In this document: positions 28,601 to 40,600 of the stretch, one piece after another
How positions within the stretch are numbered: position 1 is the stretch's first letter
Layout: each line of letters begins with the position of its first letter
Origin: JAYQKL01 sp965243245
GTDB lineage: Bacteria; Pseudomonadota; Alphaproteobacteria; RS24
NCBI GenBank assembly: GCA_965243245.1
Contig: OZ251536.1
Span: 1 to 64,000 of the forward strand
Reading direction: 5' to 3'
DNA: 64,000 bases
Program-made: the position numbers and the translations under genes
Notes under the pieces: generated by a model
What the model saw: only the letters and a program-made list of their open reading frames with translations
The model's database searches: none
What the model was told of the DNA's origin: nothing

Positions 28601-31600
28601 ATAGCTTCACGGTGGTTGCTTCTGTTACGGCGGATGGGGTTACGCAAACAGCGACCCGCATTGTTACTTTGAGCGTTACTGATTTGAATGATAATGCGCC
28701 GGTGTTTACGTCTAGTGCGACGGCATCGGTTAATGAGAATATTACGGCCAATGATAGTGAAGATACGCAAGGCAGTGCGGCGACTATTTATACGGCTATT
28801 GCCGCCCCCGATGATGCAGGCGATACGGTTAGCTATAGCCTGACGTCGGCTAATGATGGTGACTCGTTTGGGATTAATGCGTCAACGGGAGATGTTTGGT
28901 TCCGCGCCGCGCCCGACCATGAGAACAAATCGAGTTATAGCTTCACGGTGGTTGCTTCTGTTACGGCGGATGGGGTTACGCAAACAGCGACCCGTTTTGT
29001 TACTTTGAGCATTACTGATTTGAATGATAATGCGCCGGTGTTTACGTCTAGTGCGACGGCGTCGGTTAATGAGAATATTGCGGTCAATGATGATGGTGAT
29101 ACCCAAGGCAGTGCGGCGACTATTTATACAGCTATTGCCGCCCCCGATGATGCAGGCGATACGGTTAGCTATAGCCTGACGTCGGCTAATGATGGGGACT
29201 CTTTTGGGATTAATGCGTCAACGGGCACTGTTTGGTTGCGTAGCCCGCCCGACCATGAGAACAAATCGAGTTATAGCTTCACGGTGGTTGCTTCTGTTAC
29301 GGCGGATGGGGTGACGCACAGCGCGTCGCAGATAATTACGCTGAGCGTTACTGATTTGAATGATAATGCGCCGGTGTTTACGTCTAGTGCGACGGCATCG
29401 GTTAATGAGAATATTGCGGCCAATGATGATGGTGATACGCAAGGCAGTGCGGCGACTATCTATACGGCTATTGCCGCCCCCGATGATGCAGGTGATACGG
29501 TTAGCTATAGCCTGACGTCGGCTAATGATGGTGACTCGTTTGGGATTAATGCGTCAACGGGCACTGTTTGGTTGCGTGTCGCGCCTGATTTTGAAACCAA
29601 ATCGAGTTATAGCTTCACGGTGGTTGCTTCTGTTACGGCAGATGGGGTTACGCAAACAGCGACCCGTATTGTTACTTTGAGCGTTACTGATTTGAATGAT
29701 AATGCGCCGGTGTTTACGTCTAGTGCGACGGCGTCGGTTAATGAGAATATTGCCGCCAATGATAGTGAAGATACCCAAGGCAGTGCGGCGACTATTTATA
29801 CAGCTATTGCCGCCCCCGATGATGCAGGCGATACGGTTAGCTATAGCCTGACGTCGGCTAATGATGGTGACTCGTTTGGGATTAATGCGTCAACGGGAGA
29901 TGTTTGGTTCCGCGCCGCGCCCGACCATGAGAACAAATCGAGTTATAGCTTCACGGTGGTTGCTTCTGTTACGGCAGATGGGGTGACGCACAGCGAGTCG
30001 CAGATAATTACTTTGAGCGTTACTGATTTGAATGATAATGCGCCGGTGTTTACGTCTAGTGCGACGGCATCGGTTAATGAGAATATTGCCGCCAATGATG
30101 ATGGTGATACCCAAGGCAGTGCGGCGACTATCTATACAGCTATTGCCGCCCCCGATGATGCAGGCGATACGGTTAGCTATAGCCTGACGTCGGCTAATGA
30201 TGGTGACTCGTTTGGGATTAATGCGTCAACGGGCACTGTTTGGTTCCGCGCCGCGCCCGACCATGAGAACAAATCGAGTTATAGCTTCACGGTGGTTGCT
30301 TCTGTTACGGCAGATGGGGTTACGCAAACAGCGACCCGTATTGTTACTTTGAGCGTTACTGATTTGAATGATAATGCGCCGGTGTTTACGTCTAGTGCGA
30401 CGGCGTCGGTTAATGAGAATATTGCCGCCAATGATAGTGAAGATACGCAAGGCAGTGCGGCGACTATTTATACAGCTATTGCCACCCCTGATGATGCAGG
30501 CGATACGGTTAGCTATAGCCTGACGTCGGCTAATGATGGGGACTCGTTTGGGATTAATGCGTCAACGGGCACTGTTTGGTTCCGCGCCGCGCCCGACCAT
30601 GAGAACAAATCGAGTTATAGCTTCACGGTGGTTGCTTCTGTTACGGCGGATGGGGTGACGCACAGCGCGTCGCAGATAATTACGCTGAGCGTTACTGATT
30701 TGAATGATAATGCGCCTGTGTTTACGTCTAGTGCGACGGCATCGGTTAATGAGAATATTGCGGTCAATGATGATGGTGATACCCAAGGCAGTGCGGCGAC
30801 TATTTATACAGCTATTGCCGCCCCCGATGATGCAGGCGATACGGTTATCTATAGTTTGACGTCAGCTAATGATGGTGACTCGTTTGGGATTAATGCGTCA
30901 ACGGGCACTGTTTGGTTCCGCGCCGCGCCCGACCATGAGAACAAATCGAGTTATTTATTCAGGGTGGTTGCTTCTGTTACGGCGGATGGGGTGACGCAAA
31001 CCGCGACCCGCATTGTTACTTTGAGCGTTACTGATTTGAATGATAATGCGCCGGTGTTTACGTCTAGTGCGACGGCATCGGTTAATGAGAATATTACGGC
31101 CAATGATGATGGTGATACCCAAGGCAGTGCGGCGACTATTTATACAGCTATTGCCGCCCCCGATGATGCAGGCGATACGGTTAGCTATAGCCTGACGTCG
31201 GCTAATGATGGTGACTCGTTTGGGATTAATGCGTCAACGGGAGATGTTTGGTTCCGCGCCGCGCCCGACCATGAGAACAAATCGAGTTATAGCTTCACGG
31301 TGGTTGCTTCTGTTACGGCGGATGGGGTTACGCAAACCGCGACCCGCATTGTTACTTTGAGCGTTACTGATTTGAATGATAATGCGCCGGTGTTTACGTC
31401 TAGTGCGACGGCGTCGGTTAATGAGAATATTGCGGTCAATGATGATGGTGATACCCAAGGCAGTGCGGCGACTATTTATACAGCTATTGCCGCCCCTGAT
31501 GATGCAGGCGATACGGTTATCTATAGTTTGACGTCGGCTAATGATGGGGACTCGTTTGGGATTAATGCGTCAACGGGCACTGTTTGGTTGCGTAGCCCGC

Positions 31601-34600
31601 CCGACCATGAGAACAAATCGAGTTATAGCTTCACGGTGGTTGCTTCTGTTACGGCAGATGGGGTGACGCAAACAGCGACCCGCATTGTTACTTTGAGCGT
31701 TACTGATTTGAATGATAATGCGCCGGTGATTATCACCAATAGCGGTGAGGACTACACTATAGAGGTTGATGAGAACACAACAACCGTCATAGATATTGAG
31801 GCTTCGGATGTGGATGCTGGCGATACGCTCAAATATAGCTTGGCTGGTGGCGATGATGTGGGGGCTTTTGATATTGATGAAGGCACGGGCGTTGTTACAT
31901 GGAAGGTCGCGCCTGATTTTGAAAACCCAACTGATAGTGATGATGCTGCTGATGATGATGATGACCCTGAGAACACATATAATGTGAGGGTTGCGGTGAC
32001 CGATGCTGCTGGTGCAAGCGATACAATTGATTTAACGATTACGGTCACGAATGTTAATGAAGCGCCGAGCTTGGATGAGCCGTTGAGCGATGATGATGCG
32101 AATACTGACTTGTCGGTCACCGAAAGCGGCGTGGGTACGTCTGGTGATTTTAGTGCCAATGGTGGGCTTGTTTTTGGTGATGAGGATGGTGATGACACAG
32201 TGGTCACGCTGAAAGTCTTTGTTGGTAATGAGGACGCCACTATTGGCAATATAACAGACGAGATTGGGCATGATGCTAATGACAATACGATTGTAATGAT
32301 TAATGGTGACGCTCGTAATTCCGATGGCACGGCCTATGGTAATTTCGTCTTCACGCGGGCGGCTGATGGCACGGTGAGTTGGACTTATGAACTGGATGAT
32401 GGTGCCGTAGAGGGGCTTGGGGAGGGTGATACGGCAACCGATAGCGTTTGGGTGCGGGTTCAAGATGATGATGCGAACAGCCCTGTTCGTCAAATCACGG
32501 TTACGATTACGGGTACCGAAGACCCCCTTGCCTTCAACCTCTATGTCCTAGACGGCACTATCGAAGGCGCACTGGTTTATGTCGATGAAAACGACAATGG
32601 GGAAATCGATGCTAACGAAACGCCTATTGGCACAACGGATGAAAATGGACGCGTGTCTATTGAGGCGGAATATGCTGGCGAAACATTCCTTATTGATGCT
32701 TCGGGTGCGCGTGATTTATTTACCGGTGAGAGCCTGCCGAGCGATACTTTTTATCGGGCTATATCTGATGAACGCGGCGGCTCAGATGTCGTCGCCTCGC
32801 CAATCTCGACACTCATTGAAGCCCTCAAAGATAGTGACCCAGAGTTGACGGATGAGGCGATTCTGGAAATTATCTTCGGCGCGAATACGCGGGTTGAAAT
32901 GGATGATTTGAACAATCCTGACAATTTTATTCTCCCAACCGATGCAGACTCAGAGGCAATCGCAGAACAAATCGCATCAACCAGCATTCAGCTGCAAATA
33001 CTCACCGAGGAAAAACGCGGTGATCTGAGTGCTGTCATAACCGCGGTTACGGATGATGATGGTTTTGTCGTCACTGATGATTTAACCCTGACTTCTCAGC
33101 GCGAGGCAACTGCACGCATTAATGAGGCACGACAACGCGCCGCAGGCGAACCAATCGCCAATCCTATAAATGGCCTTGAGATAAACGAAGATAGCTCGCT
33201 TACCCTTGATGCTGATGTCTGGGGCTTCCGTGACCCGGTCGGCAATACGGATGATATACGGAGTTCATTTGCGCGTCTTGACATTGTGTCAATCACCAAT
33301 GGCGGACTCATGGCAAGCGATGGCACAGAATATGGTGCGGGGGGAAAAATTCCGTCTGAACATTTTGAGAATCTAGTTTTCCGCCCTGCGGCTGATTATT
33401 TCGGGCGCATAGAGATTGTCTTTAAGGTGTTCGACGGTGAGGCTTTCGCCGATGAGGCAACCCTCGCAATCACAGTTAATGGCATCAATGACGCGCCTGT
33501 TATTGACACGACTGGTGTTGAGACCCAATTCAGCATTGATGAGAACACGACGGCAAATGTCATAGAGATTACTGCAACAGATGTGGAGGGTGATACGCTG
33601 AGCTATAGCTTGGGTGGTCTAGATGCGGATGATTTTAGGATTAGTGACGCAGGCGTTGTTACATGGGCTACGTCTCCAGATTTTGAAACCCCAACTGATA
33701 GTGACGGTGATAATATCTATAATGTGACGGTCATGGTGACGGATAATGCTGGTGTTCCTGCAACGGCTATGATTGCTCTGACGATTACGGTCACTAATGT
33801 TAATGAAGCGCCGGTGCTGATGCCGAATGATACGGTCACGCCGATGATTACTGAAAACACGGCCGTAATAACGGATACGGGTCGAACCTTCACGCCAACA
33901 GATGCAGAGGGTGCTACATTTACGGCCGGTAGTTTCACGGTTTATGAGGGTAGTGAAACGACTGCCTCGAAGCGTTTTGATGTGGTCCTTGATAATGGTG
34001 TTTACAGGCTGGTTTTATTGGCTAATCAACCGACTGATTTTGAAACCGAGTCGAGGATTAGGCTTCGTGTGAAAGTGAATGACGGGTCGGCTGATGGCGG
34101 CGTGGATAGTAAGGATGTTAATGTCACCGTTAATGTCGCCAATGTGAATGATAATACCCCGACGCTGACCGCTTCAAGTATGACAGGTACGATCACTGAA
34201 AATATAGCCACCCAAACGGACACAGGCGTTACCTTAACGCCAGCAGATTTGGATGGTGTTACATTTGATGCGGATAGTTTCATTGTCTATGAAGGCACAA
34301 GCGGCACGGCTGATACAGATATTTCCACGCGGTTTGGCGTGGTTTTGGATGGTACGGATTACAAGCTGGTTTTACTGAAGGGTAACGCTCTTAATCATGA
34401 AGAGAGCGAGGCTGGTCTCTCTATTGGGCTTCGGGTGCGCGTGTCCGATGGAAGCAGGGATGGAAGCAGGGTTAGTGAGGATGTTAATATCACCGTTGCT
34501 GTCACGGATGCGAATGACGCGCCTGTTCTGACCCCCGGCGGGACAGTCACGTCGATTGCTGAAAACACTTCGGACGAGACGGATACGGGTCGCACCTTCA

Positions 34601-37600
34601 CTGTGAGCGATGTGGATGGTGCTACATTTACGGAAACGAATTTCACTGTCTATGAAGGTGGCGGGACGACTGCCTTGGATATTTCCACGCGCTTTGATGT
34701 GATTTTTGATGGCACGGATTACAAGCTTATTTTGGAGGCGGGTAAAGATATTTTGGTGACCGAGTCGCCGATTACGCTTCATGTGAAAGTGTCCGATGGC
34801 GGCAGGGATAGTGCCCCTGTTGAGGTCACCGTTGCTGTCATGGATGTGAATGACGCGCCGATACTGGATAATCCCCATATTCCGAGAGTTGATCTCACTC
34901 TTTTTGATACGATAATACTTACCCCCAAAGCTGGGCAAACGCCTTATGGGGTAAGATTTGTCGCAGATAATAGCTTGCCTGTACTTACCACTGGTAAATC
35001 TGAGCTTGCACTTTCTGTGGATCCAAATGACAGTAACATTAACATAATTAGACATCATGGTGCTAGGACGAAGTCCTTCAACCTTGAAGAACTGGGTGCT
35101 TCTTTTTGGAATAATAATCCAAATTCCCTCTACACGGCGCAAGTTACCAGTGAATTTAATGGTGATACCGAAATTGTGGAAGACGACTTTCTCGGCATGT
35201 TTTTCGGTATAGCGCTGGCTGAGTTTTCTGTCCATCTCGGCGACGATGAGGTTGACGCTGTTCTTACTGCGACTGGAGTTCTCAACTTTGGTGATGTTGA
35301 CGCTGATGACACATTGCTCAATCTGAAAGTCTTTGTTGGTAATGAAGACGAAACCGTTGCTGAGATAAACATGGATATTGGCGTTGGTGATTCTCGTGAT
35401 GTTATAAATGACTATGGTACATTTAAGTTCACGCGGGCGGCTGATGGCACGGTTAGTTGGGCGTACACGCTGAATGAGAATGCCGCGAACGCGCTTGGGG
35501 CAGGCAACACCGCCACCGATAGCGTTTGGTTACGGGTTCAGGATGATGATGATGCCAACAGTCCTGTTCGTCAAATTACCGTGTTGATTACGGGTAAGGA
35601 TAATAATAATGAAGCGCCGACACTGGATGACCCCAGTACTGTGAGCCACACGGCTGAGGTTTTAACTCTTTTTGATGCGATAACACTTACCCCCAAAACT
35701 GGACAAACGCCTTTTGGGGTAAGATTTGTCGAAGACGATAGCTTGGTTCAAAATGTTGATGGTCGATATGAGCTTACACTTTCTGTGGACGCAGATAACA
35801 TTACCGAAATTAAACACCATAGTACTATGGCGTCCTTCTTTGCTATCAATCTGAGGAGTCTTTTTAATGATACTGATGCTTCCCTCTACACGGCGGAGCT
35901 TACCGCTAGTCTGTTCACCCAAATTCAGTACGCCAAATTTTTCAACACGTCTTTCGGTGTGCCGACACGCGCTGATTTTTCTGTCCACCCCAGCGCAGAT
36001 GGGATTGACGCTGATACTTCTGCGGGTGGCGTGCTCAACTTTGCTGATGCGGAAACCTCATTGACAAGCTTACAAGTTTTTATTGGTAATACGGACGCGA
36101 CTATCGCCAATATAACCGAAGAGATTGTCCACAATGCGAGTGCAGAAACGACTAAAACGATTGTTGGTAAGGGCGAGTCTGATGATATAGCTAATGGCGA
36201 CTATGGTAACTTTACCTTTACCAGAGCAACTGACGGCACAGTGAGTTGGACTTATGAACTGAATGAGAATGCCGTGAACGCGCTTACTGCGGGTCAAACC
36301 GCAACCGATAGTGTTTGGCTGCGGGTTCAGGACGATGATGATGCGAACAGTCCTGTTCGTCAAATTACCGTGTTGATTACGGGTAAGGATAATAATAATA
36401 ATGAAGCGCCGACACTGGATGACCCCAGTACTGTGAGCCACACGGCTGAGGTTTTAACTCTTTTTGATGCGATAACACTTACCCCCAAAACTGGACAAAC
36501 GCCTTTTGGGGTAAGATTTGTCGAAGACGATAGCTTGGTTCAAAATGTTGATGGTCGATATGAGCTTACACTTTCTGTGGACGCAGATAACATTACCGAA
36601 ATTAAACACCATAGTACTATGGCGTCCTTCTTTGCTATCAATCTGAGGAGTCTTTTTAATGATACTGATGCTTCCCTCTACACGGCGGAGCTTACCGCTA
36701 GTCTGTTCACCCAAATTCAGTACGCCAAATTTTTCAACACGTCTTTCGGTGTGCCGACACGCGCTGATTTTTCTGTCCACCCCAGCGCAGATGGGATTGA
36801 CGCTGATACTTCTGCGGCTGGCGATATCAACTTTGCTGATGCGGAAACCTCATTGACAAGCTTACAAGTTTTTATTGGTAATACGGACGCGACTATCGCC
36901 AATATAACCGAAGAGATTGTCCACAATGCGAGTGCAGAAACGACTAAAACGATTGTTGGTAAGGGCGAGTCTGATGATATAGCTAATGGCGACTATGGTA
37001 ACTTTACCTTTACCAGAGCAACTGACGGCACAGTGAGTTGGACTTATAAGCTGGATGATGATGCGGCAAAAGGACTTGAAAAAGGCGAAACCGCAACCGA
37101 TAGCGTCTGGATACGGGTTAATGATGGCAGTTTGGACAGCCCTGTTCAAAAAATCACGGTGTTGATTACGGGTGTCAATGAAGCACCGACACTGGATGAT
37201 CCCAGTACTGTGAGCGACACGGCTGAGGTTTTAACTCTTTTTGATGCGATAACACTTACCCCCAAAACTGGACAAACGCCTTCTGGGGTAAGATTTGTTG
37301 TGGACGATGACTTGTCTCAATATGGGGCTAGGGTTTCTGTGGATCCAAATGACAGTAACATTAATATATTCGAATATAATAGTAGTGTGGGTTTCTTTTA
37401 TTTTTACGAGCTGCGTGATGCTTTTGCTAATAGCCCACATTCCCTCTACAAGGTGGAAGCTATTAATGGGACTCATGACACCACCCAAATTAATCAAAGC
37501 GACTTTGAGGGCGAGTTTTTTGGTGTGTCGACACGCGTTGATTTTTCTGTCCACCCCAGCGCAGATGGGATTGACGCTGATACTTCTGCGGGTGGCGTGC

Positions 37601-40600
37601 TCAACTTTGGTGATGCGGAAACCTCATTGACAAGCTTACAAGTTTTTATTGGTAATACGGACGCGACTATCGCCAATATAACCGAAGAGATTGTCCACAA
37701 TGCGAGTGCAGAAACGACTAAAACGATTGTTGGTAAGGGCGAGTCTGATGATATAGCTAATGGCGACTATGGTAACTTTACCTTTACCAGAGCAACTGAC
37801 GGCACAGTGAGTTGGGCCTACACGCTAACTGAGAATGCCGTGAACGCGCTTACTGCGGGTCAAACCGCAACCGATAGTGTTTGGCTGCGGGTTTATGATG
37901 GCAGTTTGGACAGCCCTGTTCGTCAAATTACCGTGTTGATTACGGGTACGCGTACGGACCCCAATGCGGTGCCTGTTATTAGCAATGCCGACGACCAAGA
38001 TTTAAGCTTTGATGAGAACACTATTGAAAATGTCATAACGATTGCGGCAACCGATGCGGATGGCGATACCCTGACCTATAGCTTGGGCGGCACGGATGCG
38101 GATGATTTCAATATTAATGAAACCACAGGCGTTGTTACATGGGCGCAGACGCCAAATTATGACGATCCAACCGATAGTAACAAAGATAATACATATAATG
38201 TGACGGTCACGGCGACGGATGATGCATCTGTTCCTGCAACGGCTATAATTTCTCTGACGATTAATGTCAACGATACGGGGGACAGCTCGGTCTTTAGGTC
38301 TAGCGATAGGGCGTTGGTGAGCGAAGATATTAAGGTCAGTGGTAGCGAAGCCTTTGCAGAGGTTTTTTATACAGCCGAGGTCGTGCCAGATGTTACTAAT
38401 CCTCTGGTTATTTATAGTTTGTCAGATGATAGTAATGGTCTCTTCGGGATTAACCCGACAACGGGTGCGGTTTGGTTCCGTAGCCCGCAAGACGCTGAGG
38501 TGAGGACGTCTCAAACCTTCACGGTGCGTGCAACAATTAAGGGGGGGCTCGTTGATGAGGTCTTGGACCGGATAGTTACGGTCACCATTAATGTCGCGTA
38601 TGTGAATAAGCCGCCAATATTGATTTTATTGGATACGTTCAATACTGATTTGAGGGCTCTTGAAATGGGGCTTCAGCCTGAGGTGATAACGCTCCATGGG
38701 CTGGAATTTACCCTCAAAGATGAAGAAGCCTCTTATGGGATTCAGTTTAGAACGAGCTCTAATAACACGACTTATATAGAAAATGATGTTGTTTATCTTG
38801 GTAAGAATAATACCTCTGGATTTACCCGTCACTTTATTCGCGCTAGATTCAATGATGAAAATAAATATGAGAACGAGACCAGTTATCGTGCGGAATATGC
38901 TGAAAATGCGAGTGGCGATGGTCGGGTCACAATTGCGACTTTCGTAAACGGGGGAGATGGGAACGGTTTCTACGCCCCACCCGTGCCGACTACCGAAGTC
39001 CCTCGTAATAGGGCGAGTGGTGGGTTCAATATTACTGATGAAACCTCGATGGAAGATTTAAGAATTTTCATCGGGAATAAAGACGACAACGTTGCCAATA
39101 TAACCACCGAGCTTGGCGTTAGTGAAAGTCTAACTCTTGTTGGTAACGGAAAGTTTGGTTCTATCACAGGCACCACCTATGGGCAGTTCGTCTTCACGCG
39201 CGCAGCAGATGGTGAGGTTCGTTGGAGCTATACGTTGAATGAAGATGCCGCAGACGAGCTTGATGAAGGCGATAGGGCAATCGATAGCGTCTGGGTGTGG
39301 GTTCAAGATGGCGATAATTTAAGTAGCTCTGTTGGGGTCATTCCCGTTGGTGTTTATGGCAGTAATGATGCGCCTGTGATTACCACCAATGAGGGTGATA
39401 GCCATAGCTTAGACATTATTGATGGCACGGCTGGTGATGTTGTTACGATTGCGGCTTCGGATGTCGATAATGGCGATGCAGAGACCCTCAAATATAGCTT
39501 GGGCGGCACGGATGCGGATGATTTCAATATTAATGAAACCACAGGCGTTGTTACATGGAAGACGAATACACCGCCAGATTATAATGCGCCAACTGATAGT
39601 GACGGTGATAATATATATAATGTGACGGTGACGGTGACGGATGATAATCTTGGCATGGATACAATTGCGCTGACGATTAATGTCTCGGCTGGGGCTGATG
39701 CGCCCACGCTCACCTCTGGGGGGACAGTCACGCCGATTGCTGAAAACACGAGCCTGCGAACGGATACGGGGCTGACCTTCACGCCGGCCGATACGGATGG
39801 CAACGCATTGACGACTAATATTTTCACTGTCTATGAAGGCTCATCTGGTTCAACTATTGTTTCCCCGCGTTTTGAGGTGATTGAGGATAATACGGGTGTT
39901 TTCAGGCTGGTTTTAATGGCGGGTCAACGCATTGATTATGAAACCGAGGCAGAGATTACGCTTCGTGTAAAAGTGAATAGCGGTCCCGATAATGGGAACA
40001 GTCGCCTTGTTACGGTAAAAATTCCTGTCACTGATGTGGGGGACGCGCCGACCCTTACGCTTGACAAGACTGACTTATTGGTTACTGAAAGCGGCGTTGT
40101 TGCTACGGCGTTCACTATTGCTGGGGTGGAACTAACCCTCAAAAATGGGGCAACGCCTACGGGTATCGAGTTTATCGCAGTGAATGATGGGGCGTTTCGT
40201 ATAGACGCCACGGATGTCATTTATGTTAATGAAAATCATCCCGGACTTAAGCTTAAGACTATTGTGCAAAGATTTAATGAGCGTTTTAAGGACAACACCA
40301 ATTATGAGGCGGCATTGGTTGAGGCTGGCACTGGCGAGGATACGGTTTTACTGACTGTTTTCTTAAACGGGGAGGATGGGAGGAACGGTTTCTTCGCCCC
40401 GCCAGCACCGACCGAAGTTGCCGCTGATGTTTCTGCCAATGGCACGCTTGTCTTGAGCGATGATGATGAGGGTGACACATTACTCAATCTGATAGTCTTT
40501 GTTGGCGATACGAATGACCCCGCAACCGCGCTTAGCCTTAATAGTTCTTCGGATGCTATTACAACTGGCTATGGTAGCTTCACCTTCACGCGTTCTGCGA

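Noticed and set aside
20956..31704. CRISPR array or other spaced-repeat element
   Set aside because: The 336-bp units are contiguous, coding and without unique spacers.
34372..35235. Minus-strand open frame of 287 codons
   Set aside because: It lies wholly inside adhesin 3. Its composition is a mirror of the Asp/Thr-rich plus strand and it has no recognisable domain.
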